From contig NZ_SCFM01000030.1 of the NCBI RefSeq assembly GCF_004138295.1, positions 1 through 64,000 of the forward strand: a DNA stretch of 64,000 nt. The letters are read 5' to 3'. Both the position numbers and the translations under genes were made by a program. Shown here one piece after another: positions 34,395 through 42,979 of the stretch; within the stretch, counting starts at the first letter, position 1, and every line of letters starts with the position of its first letter. The notes beneath the pieces were generated by a model, which searched no databases, was not told the DNA's origin, and was given only the letters and a program-made list of their open reading frames with translations. Source of the stretch: Ectobacillus funiculus. GTDB lineage: Bacteria; Bacillota; Bacilli; Bacillales; Bacillaceae_G.

Positions 34395-35462
34395 ATGAAG
34401 CACCTTGTACTTGTCGGTGGCGGATACGGCGGAATGAGAGTCTTACAACGTTTTCTTCCAAACGATCTTCCAGACGATGTTCAGATTACTTTGATTGACA
34501 AAGTTCCATACCATTGCTTTAAAACAGAATACTATGCACTTGTAGCAGGCACAACCTCAGATACGCATGTTCGCATGGCATTTCCAGACCATTCTCGCTT
34601 AGAGAAGAAATACGGTGAAGTTGTTCATATTGATCTTGAAAATTGCTTCGTAGAACTGAAGAACGGGGAAAAAATTCAGTATGACGACGTTGTGATCGGA
34701 CTCGGCTGTGAGGACAAATATCATAACGTACCTGGTGCCCAGGAACATACACTAAGTCTGCAATCCATTGAAAAAGCGCGACAAGCATACCAGCATCTAA
34801 ACGATTTAAAACCGAATGCAGTAGTTGGCATTGTTGGCGCAGGCCTAAGCGGAGTTGAGGTTGCAAGTGAATTACGCGAAAGCCGATCAGATTTGACAAT
34901 TTACTTATTTGACCGCGGCTCACGCATCCTCTCCATGTTCTCTGAGCGTCTAAGCTACTATGTGGAGGATTGGTTTATCGATCACGATGTAACAATTATC
35001 CGTAATTCTAACATTACGAAGGTAGAACCAGGCATTGTATATAACCACGACGAAGCGCTGCCATGCGATGCAATTGTCTGGACAGCAGGCATTCAGGCAC
35101 ACCATATTGTACAACAGCTGCCAGCCGAAAAAGATAACATGGGACGTGTTCTAACAACAAAGTACCATAACATACCAAATTTCGAGAATGCTTATGTGAT
35201 TGGAGATTGTGCGCACGCCAATCATGCACCGTCCGCCCAGCTAGCTGAGGCACAGGCTGAGCAAGTTGTCAGCATCCTGCAAAAAAAATGGAAGAATGAG
35301 CCGCTTCCAGAGGAGATGCCTATCATCAAGCTCAAAGGGGTACTCGGCTCCCTCGGGAAAAAACGTGGATTTGGCTTACTAGCTAACCAAACACTCGTCG
35401 GACGTGTGCCGCGTTTATTAAAATCGGGGTTGCTTTGGATGTACAAACATCATAATGGATAA
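34395..35462 (+). CDS. yutJ: NAD(P)/FAD oxidoreductase, NDH-2-like (YutJ)
   Basis: A 355-residue flavoprotein. It has KHLVLVGGGYGGMRVLQRFL at the N-terminus, the NAD(P)H motif VGIVGAGLSGVEVASELR near 148, AIVWTAGIQAHHI near 228 and AYVIGDCAHA near 271. The ATG follows AAAGGGGGACTCCCTC; longer upstream frames lack a ribosome site. It is related to Ndh but shorter and without the C-terminal membrane anchor, so quinone reduction is uncertain. Confidence 0.9.
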   Translation: MKHLVLVGGGYGGMRVLQRFLPNDLPDDVQITLIDKVPYHCFKTEYYALVAGTTSDTHVRMAFPDHSRLEKKYGEVVHIDLENCFVELKNGEKIQYDDVVIGLGCEDKYHNVPGAQEHTLSLQSIEKARQAYQHLNDLKPNAVVGIVGAGLSGVEVASELRESRSDLTIYLFDRGSRILSMFSERLSYYVEDWFIDHDVTIIRNSNITKVEPGIVYNHDEALPCDAIVWTAGIQAHHIVQQLPAEKDNMGRVLTTKYHNIPNFENAYVIGDCAHANHAPSAQLAEAQAEQVVSILQKKWKNEPLPEEMPIIKLKGVLGSLGKKRGFGLLANQTLVGRVPRLLKSGLLWMYKHHNG

Positions 35463-35488
35463 AAGAGCGAGGATCTCGCTCTTTTTTT
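35461..35488 (+). terminator. yutJ terminator
   Basis: AAGAGCGAG pairs with CTCGCTCTT around GAT, followed by seven T. The T-tract runs into the minus-oriented repeat fragment. Confidence 0.85.
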
Positions 35489-35541
35489 ACACTTTTAAGA
35501 AATGAAGTATAAATTTCTAACCGGAAAGGCAGTCAACGTCG
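35486..35541 (-). repeat. Dispersed repeat, 3' fragment, minus orientation (copy 17)
   Basis: TTTACACTTTTAAGAAATGA, AGTATAAATTTCTAACCGG and GTCAACGTCG match the last ~55 bases of the family in reverse. It fills exactly the space between the yutJ T-tract and the yuzD stop codon. Confidence 0.75.
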
Positions 35542-35844
35542 TTACAAATATTTTTCAATCTCCTCATATACATCCTTCAAGCGCGGATTTCCTTCCCCCA
35601 CAATACAATCATTCACAAGGACAACTGGGTAAAATAATTCTTCGTCTACAACACGCTGCGCAAACAATTGCTTACGGGGATTGTCCTGCTGTTCAAAAAT
35701 ATCGATATACTCAAATTGAAACAATTGCTCTGGATACTTACGTCTGATTGCCGCCTGCAACCATTCAAATGTCTCAATTGATGAAGGCATGCCAACGCAG
35801 CTAGCACAAATCACCTTTGCCCCATAAACGCTAATTTTTACCAT
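35542..35844 (-). CDS. yuzD: YuzD-like DUF1462 protein
   Basis: A 100-residue thioredoxin-fold protein of the YuzD family. It has VYGAKVICASCVGMPSS, with a CxxC pair (Cys13, Cys16), near the N-terminus and PVVLVNDCIVGEGNPRL near residue 73. A role in Fe-S or thiol chemistry is suggested by its place between yutJ and yutI, not proven. The ATG follows AGGAGGGTGATGT. Confidence 0.88.
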   Translation of the reverse strand: MVKISVYGAKVICASCVGMPSSIETFEWLQAAIRRKYPEQLFQFEYIDIFEQQDNPRKQLFAQRVVDEELFYPVVLVNDCIVGEGNPRLKDVYEEIEKYL

Positions 35845-35994
35845 ACATCACCCTCCTGACATGCTAGCTTTAAAATGCATATACTATAAGAGAAGATTCT
35901 GTTTGTCTGATCTCATTGTGGAAAGCTAAGAGATATCAATAGATTTTTCGCTTTATAATGATTATAATAAAAGAGAAGAAAGGAGTCGATAACA

Positions 35995-36231
35995 ATGGCA
36001 AACGAAAACATGTTTGAAGAAGTTCAGGAAGTATTAGATAAATTACGTCCATTCTTGCTTCGCGATGGCGGAGACGTAGAATTGGTTGACATTGAAGAGG
36101 GTATTGTAAAATTACGTTTGATGGGTGCTTGCGGCAGCTGCCCGAGCTCTACTATCACATTAAAAGCAGGTATTGAGCGTGCTCTTTTAGAAGAAGTTCC
36201 CGGCGTTGTAGAAGTAGAACAAGTATTCTAA
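35995..36231 (+). CDS. yutI: NifU-like Fe-S scaffold/carrier (YutI)
   Basis: A 78-residue NifU C-terminal-domain protein. The cluster-binding CxxC is in [16 protein letters not shown] (about residues 42-57). [14 protein letters not shown] near 20 is typical. It binds and delivers Fe-S clusters. AAAGGAGTCG precedes the ATG. Its stop codon TAA overlaps the first bases of a repeat copy. Confidence 0.94.
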   Translation: MANENMFEEVQEVLDKLRPFLLRDGGDVELVDIEEGIVKLRLMGACGSCPSSTITLKAGIERALLEEVPGVVEVEQVF

Positions 36232-36356
36232 AGAGAGAACGGGTCCTGTCCTTAGGCGAAGACAGAGACGTAATTGCACTTACACTTTGTTCTTACAATT
36301 TCCTGCTAGATGGAATGCGCTTCTATCTGGAAATTTATGCGTTCTTAAAGCGTAAT
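36230..36356 (+). repeat. Dispersed repeat starting on the yutI stop codon (copy 18)
   Basis: A diverged copy beginning TAAAGAGAGAACGGGTCCTG, with the TAA being the yutI stop (36229-36231). It keeps GGCGAAGACAGAGACGTAAT, CTGGAAATTTATG and TTAAAGCGTAA. Confidence 0.8.
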
Positions 36357-36411
36357 ACAAAAAGCACACTCGTCCCTTGAAAAGAGTTATACATTCTTTT
36401 CTTTTACTTTT

Positions 36412-36547
36412 AAAGAAAACTCGCCGATTGGCGAGCCCCGCTCTTGGGCGAAGACAGAGGCATAGTTGCCCTTATACTGTATGCCTAAAATTTCCGACTA
36501 CGTCGAATTCACCTCTAGCTGGAAATTTATACTTTCTTACAGTGTAA
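36412..36547 (+). repeat. Dispersed ~135-bp repeat (copy 19)
   Basis: A full-length copy close to consensus, 56 bases after copy 18 and in the same orientation. It ends CTTACAGTGTAAA at the A-run of the next hairpin. Confidence 0.92.
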
Positions 36548-36578
36548 AAAAAGCTGCTGCTTAAAAATCAGCTTTTTA
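36543..36578. terminator. Terminator-like hairpin between yutI and yutH
   Basis: AAAAAGCTG pairs with CAGCTTTTT around a loop of about 12 bases. Its minus-strand T-tract touches copy 19. Confidence 0.65.
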
Positions 36579-36606
36579 GGGCAGATGCTTGTGATAGATG
36601 AAATTG

Positions 36607-36638
36607 AAAAGAGACCTTTTTAGAAGGTCTCTTTTTTG
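36607..36638. terminator. Second terminator between yutI and yutH
   Basis: AAAAGAGACC and GGTCTCTTTT pair around a 9-base loop, with TTTTTT after the right arm. It probably ends yutI-side transcripts. No gene occupies the nearly 500 bases from yutI to yutH. Confidence 0.75.
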
Positions 36639-36728
36639 TCACCTTTAGAACTATCTTTAAACGTACTGCTTCATACTGGGGACTAGCCTTAGTACGGCCA
36701 TCTCACAAGTTTGAAACGTCCGCTCTGT

Positions 36729-37739
36729 TTAACGCTGCAGCCAGTCAATTTCTCGAATACCAAGTTTTTGAATAGGAAGGTGTACCATTTTATAAAAACC
36801 GCTCAGAAAGCTCTCAAACTCACTGGAGCGTTCGACCATCTGTTGGAGGTTCTCATAGTGCATACTTCGCACCTCCTCCTTGTTGGTTAAGTAATATCCT
36901 TCAACTATTTCAAAATACTGCAACGGACAGAGGAGACGGGCAAACAGCATCCGCCATCCAAAGGAAGAGAGGGGGCTTACGCTTTCATAATCGGTGAGAA
37001 ACTGCAGAATCCGTTTCTCGGCATCATCCTGCTCTTCCATGTAAGTGTGACGGATCCACTCTGCCAAATCGCGGGTTGGGTGATCGTATACCCATTCCAC
37101 CGGGATCTTGATACGCTTTGTTTTTTGCCATGTTTGCGATGTGAAGCGCTGCTGGCAAATGGCAGCAGCATCAGTTAGCTTTGGATCATCGTCTAATTCG
37201 GTATCTACAACGTACTGAATTGCGTTTTCTGTTATTCCTAAGTAATATGGGAACGATTCAATAAATAGTCTCTCAAACGGATCAGCAGGATGAGTACCGA
37301 CTTTTCCTTGCCAAAACTTTTCGAGTTGGTCAAGCCGCTTTTCCCAAAGGCCTTTCCATTCACCAATACGATTCAATTCTATAATTTCTTCTGGAAACAG
37401 CTTGCTGCGTTCATGGAAGGCTGCCAACTCCTTCCCTTCGCTCAGATTAGGTATCTGTCGGTCCATCTGCCGCATAGTTTTGAGCAAGCAATAGTTTTGG
37501 TTCGCGATTTCACTTACATAATAACCGTGTATAGTCGGAACAAAGGAGGCCACACTCAAATCTCCTTGCTCTGTCATATAATCACTCAATTTTTTCATCT
37601 CAACAAGCTCCTCTTCTTGAAACTTGCCGACAGGCACGAGGATGTACACCTTGTTGCGAATCCAAAAACTTTGGTACGGGCCGAATGAAGCAAGCTCGCT
37701 AACGGTGATTTGATATTGATCGAACAACTCTTGTATCAT
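36729..37739 (-). CDS. yutH: Spore coat-associated protein, CotS-like kinase fold (YutH)
   Basis: A 336-residue protein of the YutH/CotS family (aminoglycoside phosphotransferase-like fold without obvious catalytic motifs). It has IRNKVYILVPVG near residue 28, ELAAFHERSKLFPE near 105 and PVEWVYDHPTRDLAEWIRH near 215. YutH in B. subtilis is a sporulation gene linked to the coat. The ATG follows GAGGTGAAATAG. It is divergent from yutG. Confidence 0.87.
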   Translation of the reverse strand: MIQELFDQYQITVSELASFGPYQSFWIRNKVYILVPVGKFQEEELVEMKKLSDYMTEQGDLSVASFVPTIHGYYVSEIANQNYCLLKTMRQMDRQIPNLSEGKELAAFHERSKLFPEEIIELNRIGEWKGLWEKRLDQLEKFWQGKVGTHPADPFERLFIESFPYYLGITENAIQYVVDTELDDDPKLTDAAAICQQRFTSQTWQKTKRIKIPVEWVYDHPTRDLAEWIRHTYMEEQDDAEKRILQFLTDYESVSPLSSFGWRMLFARLLCPLQYFEIVEGYYLTNKEEVRSMHYENLQQMVERSSEFESFLSGFYKMVHLPIQKLGIREIDWLQR

Positions 37740-37872
37740 CTATTTCACCTCGTGTTTTTACTTCTATGTATATGAACGTGTTCGATTGTTTTACCTATTT
37801 TTTCATAGGTGTTGTCTCGTCACATAATAAAGCGTCTTTACGTATAGAATATTAAAAAGAAAAGGTGATATG

Positions 37873-38364
37873 ATGACTAAAGGAAAACAAATTGGCGAAA
37901 AAGCAATGGAGCTTCTGCAACAGCGCGGCGTAACGATTGAGCATATCGCAGAGCTTGTTTATTTCCTGCAAAAAGACTACCATCCAAATCTTGCTATGGA
38001 AGACTGCCGCTATAACGTAGAACGCGTATTATCAAAACGTGAGGTACAAAATGCGCTTGTCACCGGAATACAGCTTGATGTGCTAGCAGAGAAAGGCCTA
38101 CTAGAAGAACCTTTGCAAACTATTATAAAAAATGATGAAGGCTTGTATGGAATTGATGAGGTTGTCGCTTTGTCCATCGTCAATGTATATGGCTCTATTG
38201 GGTTTACAAACTTCGGGTATGTAGACAAAGTAAAGCCAGGTATTTTAAAAATGTTGAATGATAAATCCAGCGGATATGTGCATACATTTTTAGACGACAT
38301 CATCGGTGCGATTGCTGCTGCAGCATCCAGCCGCCTTGCCCACCGCGCAGCACATGCAGAATAG
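37873..38364 (+). CDS. yutG: Phosphatidylglycerophosphatase A-related protein (YutG)
   Basis: A 163-residue protein of the YutG/PgpA family. It has GVTIEHIAELVYFLQKDY near the N-terminus, NDEGLYGIDEVVALSIVNVYGSIGFTN (about 90-116, abbreviated by its GIDE and GSIG cores) and FLDDIIGAIAAAASSRL at the end. PgpA dephosphorylates phosphatidylglycerophosphate, but the Bacillus homologue lacks clear membrane helices, so the substrate is uncertain. The second of two adjacent ATGs is used because AAAGGTG then lies 5 bases upstream. Confidence 0.85.
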   Translation: MTKGKQIGEKAMELLQQRGVTIEHIAELVYFLQKDYHPNLAMEDCRYNVERVLSKREVQNALVTGIQLDVLAEKGLLEEPLQTIIKNDEGLYGIDEVVALSIVNVYGSIGFTNFGYVDKVKPGILKMLNDKSSGYVHTFLDDIIGAIAAAASSRLAHRAAHAE

Positions 38365-38444
38365 AAAACAGCATCAGCTGATCTGCTCTTATAGTAAAAC
38401 CACGCGTGTCTACAACGCGTGGTTCCATGTAAGGTATTTATAGC

Positions 38445-38491
38445 AGTCTTCCGTGTGTCCCCTTACCACAGAAGGCTCTTTCTTCTTTTTT
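38445..38491 (+). terminator. yutG terminator
   Basis: AGTCTTCCGTG pairs with CACAGAAGGCT (one mismatch, one G-U) and is followed by a T-rich tract that runs directly into the minus-oriented repeat. A second hairpin (AACCACGCGT/ACGCGTGGTT) lies upstream at 38397-38423. Confidence 0.65.
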
Positions 38492-38624
38492 ACACTTTAA
38501 GAAAGTATAAATTTCTAGCAGGAAGATAATTCGACGTAGTTAGAAATTTTAGGAACAAAGTATAAGGGCAACTACGCCTTTGTCTTCGCCCAAGGGCAGG
38601 GCTCGCCAATCGGCAATTTTCTTT
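38489..38624 (-). repeat. Dispersed ~135-bp repeat, minus orientation (copy 20)
   Basis: A full-length reverse copy, starting TTTACACTTTAAGAAAGTAT at the yutG T-tract and ending GGCAATTTTCTTT. It separates yutG from the HAD phosphatase gene. Confidence 0.9.
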
Positions 38625-38631
38625 GGCGGCT

Positions 38632-39411
38632 TTATTTCAATAATCCTACCATTTCAAGCCCATGCAGGATGCCATTTTCTTGAACGTCCTTTGTAACATG
38701 CTTAGCTGCCTTTTTTACGTCATCGGGCGCATTTCCCATTGCAACACTATTTCCCACAAATTGCAGCATTTCAATATCATTTAAGCCATCACCAAAAGCA
38801 TACACTCGTTCCGCCGTGAAATCGAATGCATCCATCACAGCCTGCAGCCCTCTTGCCTTAGATCCTCCCGCAGGCAAAACATCGGTTGATAGCGGATGCC
38901 AACGTACAAAACGAAACTGTTCAAACGCATCTGCATATTGTGCTTCATCTTCATTCTTACAAAATAATAAAGATTGATAGATTTCACGTTCCTCAAGATA
39001 TTTCGGATTATGTGTTGGGTAACGCTCAATTTTTAACGTACTCATGCTTTCTTCCATGTAAGGATGGTTCTCAACCGTTGCCTTCATATCTTCATGATCC
39101 ATATAGACTAGCGGATGGTCATTTGTCGCAGCAGCACGAGTAAGGGCTGCTAGTGTTTCGGTCGACAACGGATTTTTATAAAGAACCTTATTATTTGCGA
39201 CTACATACTGTCCATTGTAGCTTACATACGTATCAATCTCTAATTCCTTGCGAAGCTCTTCAAACATAAAAGGAGCACGTCCGGTAGCAATTGCAACCTC
39301 ATGTCCTTTTTCCTTTAATGCTCCAATTGCCTGCTTCGTAGCGAGCGGCAATTGTTTGTCATGATCCAAAAGCGTCCCGTCTATATCAAAGAAAATTAGT
39401 TGTTGTTTCAT
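38632..39411 (-). CDS. Cof-type HAD-family phosphatase
   Basis: A 259-residue HAD hydrolase of the Cof (IIB cap) subfamily. Motif I is FFDIDGTLLDHD with the nucleophile Asp, motif II is AIATGRAPFMFEEL, and motif IV is AFGDGLNDIEML near residue 206, followed by NSVAMGNAPDDVKKAA. Such enzymes dephosphorylate sugar phosphates or flavin precursors. The substrate is not readable. The ATG follows GGGAGATACG. Confidence 0.9.
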   Translation of the reverse strand: MKQQLIFFDIDGTLLDHDKQLPLATKQAIGALKEKGHEVAIATGRAPFMFEELRKELEIDTYVSYNGQYVVANNKVLYKNPLSTETLAALTRAAATNDHPLVYMDHEDMKATVENHPYMEESMSTLKIERYPTHNPKYLEEREIYQSLLFCKNEDEAQYADAFEQFRFVRWHPLSTDVLPAGGSKARGLQAVMDAFDFTAERVYAFGDGLNDIEMLQFVGNSVAMGNAPDDVKKAAKHVTKDVQENGILHGLEMVGLLK

Positions 39412-39504
39412 CGTATCTCCCGCCCCTATGAATCGTATCGTGATAAAAGTAAGTAAATTACTTTGCTTCCCTCGCTATTATATAAGAAATAGATTCCAAA
39501 ATCT

Positions 39505-39530
39505 AGAATATCCCCTTTGGCAGGGGATAC
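39505..39530 (-). terminator. Possible yutF terminator
   Basis: TATCCCC and GGGGATA pair around about 8 bases right after the yutF stop codon. The T-tract is poor, so this may only be a stabilising hairpin. Confidence 0.4.
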
Positions 39531-40300
39531 TATATTTTCTCTATCCACTCCGTTAAAGAATGGATCACATGTGTTGGCTGTGTTTCATACTCGCGCAGTT
39601 TTTCAACAGTCGTGACCCCTGTATGCACAAGCAATGTGTCCAGTCCAGCCTGAATACCTGCCATAATATCAGTGTCATAGTTGTCCCCAACCATAATTGT
39701 TTCTTCCTTTGTTGTCCCTATCACCTTTAGCGCTTGCTCCGTAATAATGGATTCAGGCTTGCCAATAAAAATAGGTTTTGTCTCCGTTGACACAGCAACA
39801 ACAGAGGTAAGAGAACCATTTCCTGGCATCATACCGCGTTCTGTCGGCAACGCAATATCCCCATTTGTCGAAATAAAGGTTGCACCGTTGCGCACGGCTA
39901 GACATGCTTTTGCAAGCTTTTCATATGTAATATCGCGGTCGATACCCATTACGACAAAATCCGGGTTGGTATCATCAAAGGTAAACCCTTTCTCTACAAG
40001 CGCTGCATGCAATCCTTCTTCACCAATCATGTAAATCGTAGCAGTAGGCTTTTGTTCATAAATAAAGTTTGCCGTTGCTTGACTTGTTGTAAATACTTGC
40101 TCCGGTGCCGCTGGAATATCCAAACTCATTAGCTTGTCCGCTACCTGCTCAGGCTTACGCGATGAGTTATTTGTCACAAATAAGTATGGTATCCCTTTTT
40201 CTTGCAAAGCTTTCACAAAATCGCTTGCTTCCTCAATCTTTTCTTCCCCTTTATACATCGTTCCATCTAAATCAATCAAATAACCTTTATATGATTTCAT
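39530..40300 (-). CDS. yutF: HAD-superfamily phosphatase YutF (NagD type)
   Basis: A 256-residue HAD hydrolase of the IIA/NagD class. Motif I is YLIDLDGTMYKG, motif II is FVTNNSSRKPEQV, GKPESIITEQAL is near residue 176, and motif IV is MVGDNYDTDIMAG near 199. NagD-type enzymes act on small phosphoesters such as p-nitrophenyl phosphate and nucleotides. The ATG follows AAAGGAGAAGGAAAAG. Confidence 0.92.
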   Translation of the reverse strand: MKSYKGYLIDLDGTMYKGEEKIEEASDFVKALQEKGIPYLFVTNNSSRKPEQVADKLMSLDIPAAPEQVFTTSQATANFIYEQKPTATIYMIGEEGLHAALVEKGFTFDDTNPDFVVMGIDRDITYEKLAKACLAVRNGATFISTNGDIALPTERGMMPGNGSLTSVVAVSTETKPIFIGKPESIITEQALKVIGTTKEETIMVGDNYDTDIMAGIQAGLDTLLVHTGVTTVEKLREYETQPTHVIHSLTEWIEKI

Positions 40301-40473
40301 CTTTTCCTTCTCCTTTACATATGGAACCGTTTTTATTCCGAATCAAAAAAGCGTTTACACGGCTTGGACGTAATTCTGTATACGCAGGCTTAATCTGCCA
40401 TATGCACAAGAAACTGCTGTAACCGCAGTAAATGGGATAAAATACTAATACAACTTTTCTTCCTGATTCCCTC

Positions 40474-40914
40474 TCATAGGTTCGTAAACGCTGACACAGG
40501 ACCGAGCTCTTGCTCGAGATAACGACGTACATGGGAAGGATACGCCTCAATGACAGCACGTTGTTCCTGCAAAGCTGCTATTACTTGTTCATGCTGCACG
40601 CTTATATAATCTTGTACAAGCATCTTGCGAAGACGGACAATCTCCTTTAGTCCCTCTCCCTCTTTCAACTGTACGACCTTTTCATCCACTAAAATGTCGA
40701 TAATATCCTCATAACTTCCTGGATCTCTCATAATAAAGCCATCAATGATCGCATTCCCAACATCTAAAATACAATCAATCATAAGCTGTGCCATTCGTTC
40801 TAGAGCATATTGATCGATCTGCTGTACGTACTCCTCCTTAGCAGAAAAAACAGCCATTGTCTGCTCCAAACATTGCAGTGTTTGTTCAATTTTTTTCCGA
40901 TCTACGAAATACAT
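40474..40914 (-). CDS. yutE: HepT-like DUF86 protein (YutE)
   Basis: A 146-residue helical protein of the DUF86/HepT fold. The HepT RNase motif R-x4-6-H-x-Y reads RKMLVQDY here (near residue 100), with Gln where the catalytic His is expected. No MntA-type nucleotidyltransferase partner lies next to it, so it is unlikely to be a working toxin. B. subtilis YutE is likewise solitary. The ATG start is chosen over an upstream GTG that overlaps the ribosome site AAGGG. Confidence 0.85.
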   Translation of the reverse strand: MYFVDRKKIEQTLQCLEQTMAVFSAKEEYVQQIDQYALERMAQLMIDCILDVGNAIIDGFIMRDPGSYEDIIDILVDEKVVQLKEGEGLKEIVRLRKMLVQDYISVQHEQVIAALQEQRAVIEAYPSHVRRYLEQELGPVSAFTNL

Positions 40915-40941
40915 AACTGTCACCCTTTACCTTTTTACTTT

Positions 40942-41049
40942 AAAGAAAGCCTGCCGATTAGCGAAGACAGCGGCGTAGTTGTACTGACACTTCATTCCTA
41001 AAATTTCCGAATACATCGAAGCTGGAAATTTATACTTCCTTAAGGTGTG
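40942..41049 (+). repeat. Dispersed repeat, shortened (copy 21)
   Basis: TAAAGAAAGCCTGCCGATTA, GCGAAGACAGCGGCGTAGTT, TTCCTAAAATTTCCGAATAC, GCTGGAAATTTATACTT. It ends before an AAAAAAGCGC hairpin arm. The remaining sequence up to the next gene at 41.3 kb shows only promoter-like AT-rich DNA. Confidence 0.85.
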
Positions 41050-41296
41050 ATAAAAAAGCGCACTCTTTTAGAAAATATTCACTTTCATTGTAGCGCTTTA
41101 TACAGGAAAAATCGATATTTTTCAAATTCAACTTTCCTCCTCACTCTGTTATAGTTAAAAGAGGGTACATGTATTAAAACTGGAGACAACAAGCAGCTCG
41201 CTCCTCTGTACCAAACATTTCGTTGCAATTCAGCTCTTCATAATCTAAATTCAAAGCTATGCTCAAAGTAGAGCGGTAAAAAAGGGGGTAAAACAT

Positions 41297-41566
41297 ATGT
41301 CAGAACGTTTTTTTCTGTATGATGATACTGTAACAACGCAAACACGTTTTGTTAGCTTTATGGGGGAAAAAGAGCGTTACGATTTAGCATTGGTTATATC
41401 TGACCGTTATTACGGTAAAGTATTGGTTCTAGATATTTTGCGAAACAAGTTTGCCATTATCGGCCGAGATGATCTAGACGAACCTGGATATTTAGAACAT
41501 GCATATGATCTTGATGAAGAGGGAGCAGAAGAGCTTCGTTCATTTTTATATGAAGTCATTATGTAA
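41297..41566 (+). CDS. DUF3055 protein
   Basis: An 89-residue acidic protein matching the DUF3055 pattern: N-terminal SERFFLYDDTV, then TRFVSFMGEKERYDLALV and a C-terminal YLEHAYDLDEEGAEELRSFL. The ribosome site AAGGGGG precedes the ATG. Function is unknown. It is monocistronic and followed by a repeat copy. Confidence 0.82.
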   Translation: MSERFFLYDDTVTTQTRFVSFMGEKERYDLALVISDRYYGKVLVLDILRNKFAIIGRDDLDEPGYLEHAYDLDEEGAEELRSFLYEVIM

Positions 41567-41576
41567 CCGTTTTATT

Positions 41577-41709
41577 AAAGAAAACTCGCTGATTGGCGAG
41601 CCGCTAGGCGAAGACAGAAGCGTAGTTGCCCTTATACTGCATTCCTAGAATTCCTAAATGCGTCAAATGGGCTTCCAGCTGGAAATCCATACTTTCCCTA
41701 CAGCGCAAA
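41577..41709 (+). repeat. Dispersed ~135-bp repeat (copy 22)
   Basis: A complete copy resembling copy 2 (GCTGATTGGCGAGCCGCTAG variant without the second hairpin). It ends CCTACAGCGCAAA at the A-run of the following terminator. Confidence 0.9.
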
Positions 41710-41711
41710 AA

Positions 41712-41760
41712 AGTGTAAGCGCCTTTTCTTAGCTTAACAGGCATACAAGGCGCTTTTTTC
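41712..41760. terminator. Terminator after the DUF3055 gene
   Basis: AAGCGCCTT and AAGGCGCTT pair across a loop of about 21 bases that itself contains AGCTTAACAG. TTTTTTC follows. Confidence 0.7.
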
Positions 41761-41845
41761 TTTTATTCCAAAAATTATCCTGAAGGCAGGAGCAGACCGT
41801 GGAACGGGACAATGTCCCAAGCTTCTTGCTATTTTCATCCCCCTC

Positions 41846-41880
41846 AAAAAAAAACGTACAGATTGTAATCCGTACGTTTC
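41846..41880 (-). terminator. yutD terminator
   Basis: AAACGTAC pairs with GTACGTTT, with GATT/AATC inside. On the minus strand a run of nine T follows. Confidence 0.85.
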
Positions 41881-42181
41881 ACTTTTTTATTTTCTTCAAG
41901 ACGAAATACGCACAGCCAAAATTACAAAACTCATACAAGTACTCAGACAATGTGCTGATTCTCGTATCATATGTTGCGCGTTGGCTGCTGTCTTCAAAAA
42001 AACCGCGAAGCCTCAGTTGATTATAGCCCCAATCACCAACAATATAATCGTATTTATTTAAAATTTCAGCATAGCGCTCTTTAAACGCCTGTTCGTTAAA
42101 GCCCTCTCTATATTCGTCCATCAGTTCGTAGGAAATGTTGTTGATGGTGACCGTTTTCGTTATTTCTTCTTTTTGTTCCAT
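41879..42181 (-). CDS. yutD: YutD-like DUF1027 protein
   Basis: A 100-residue protein with the DUF1027 pattern YELMDEYREGFNEQAFKERY (about 19-38) followed by YDYIVGDWGYNQLRLRGF. Function is unknown but the gene is conserved across Bacilli next to lipA and yutC. The ATG follows AAAGGAAAGGCAAAGCG. Confidence 0.9.
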   Translation of the reverse strand: MEQKEEITKTVTINNISYELMDEYREGFNEQAFKERYAEILNKYDYIVGDWGYNQLRLRGFFEDSSQRATYDTRISTLSEYLYEFCNFGCAYFVLKKIKK

Positions 42182-42301
42182 CGCTTTGCCTTTCCTTTCT
42201 GCGCATGATTATCCTAATCCTATCATAAAGAGTGACAACCAACAATTTCTAATCTGAAAAAGGCATTACTGACAAATGATAAGTCTAAGGAGGTGAAAGT
42301 A

Positions 42302-42928
42302 ATGAAGAGACTATTGCTAACAACCGTTGCCGCCCTTTCCCTCTTAACAGCCTGTCAGGCCAGGGATACAGCTGAAGTGGGAAAAGGGGGTGATGCGCTT
42401 CAGCAGGAAGAGGGCGGGCGTGTCCTTCTATCCAATGAGGGAAATACAAATAGCATGTACAGACATGACTCCAATACGGGCGAGATGCGATATGCCACAA
42501 CAAATATGGGGTATTCACGCAGACAAAAAAATGACAGTGCAGACCGTAACCGCAATCAGGTTGCCTATATTGACAGAGAAAGACTTGCCAATATTATTAC
42601 CGATCTAGAAATTAAGATGCCGGACGTAACAGATGCAGCAACGATGGTGACGGACGATGAAGTATTTGTTGTCTATCGGGCTAACACAACCAATCCAAAG
42701 CTCGTTCAAGATCAGGTCCGCAAAACCGCTCTCTCTGTCGTACCGCGCTACTATCATGTATATACCTCCACAGAGCAGAAGCTAATGACACAAATGGAGG
42801 GCTTAAAATCTGGAAAAATGAACAACACCGAATTCTCTCACACAATTGACATGTTAAAGCGGGAAATGAGCACCAACCCGCATTTGAACAATCAACGTGA
42901 TGATTCGATGCAAAATACGGTGAAATAG
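42302..42928 (+). CDS. yutC: YhcN/YlaJ-family sporulation lipoprotein (YutC)
   Basis: A 208-residue lipoprotein. The signal peptide MKRLLLTTVAALSLLTAC has lipobox LTAC. A low-complexity linker follows, then the YhcN/YlaJ domain (about 75-185) with RERLANIITDLEIKMPDV and DDEVFVVYRAN. YhcN-type proteins sit in the inner membrane of spores. The start follows AAGGAGGTGAAAGTA. It is divergent from yutD and convergent with lipA. Confidence 0.88.
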   Translation: MKRLLLTTVAALSLLTACQARDTAEVGKGGDALQQEEGGRVLLSNEGNTNSMYRHDSNTGEMRYATTNMGYSRRQKNDSADRNRNQVAYIDRERLANIITDLEIKMPDVTDAATMVTDDEVFVVYRANTTNPKLVQDQVRKTALSVVPRYYHVYTSTEQKLMTQMEGLKSGKMNNTEFSHTIDMLKREMSTNPHLNNQRDDSMQNTVK

Positions 42929-42929
42929 T

Positions 42930-42960
42930 ACAAGCAGCTGAATGTTCAGCTGCTTGTTTT
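42930..42960. terminator. Terminator between yutC and lipA
   Basis: ACAAGCAGCTGAA and TTCAGCTGCTTGT are inverted, with TTTT after the right arm. It can serve yutC and, less well, lipA. Confidence 0.75.
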
Positions 42961-42979
42961 CCTAGGAGAAAGGCTCGCT

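Noticed and set aside
40474-40914. Toxin-antitoxin system around yutE
   Set aside because: No MntA-type partner is adjacent and the HepT catalytic His is replaced, so a working toxin-antitoxin pair is not supported.
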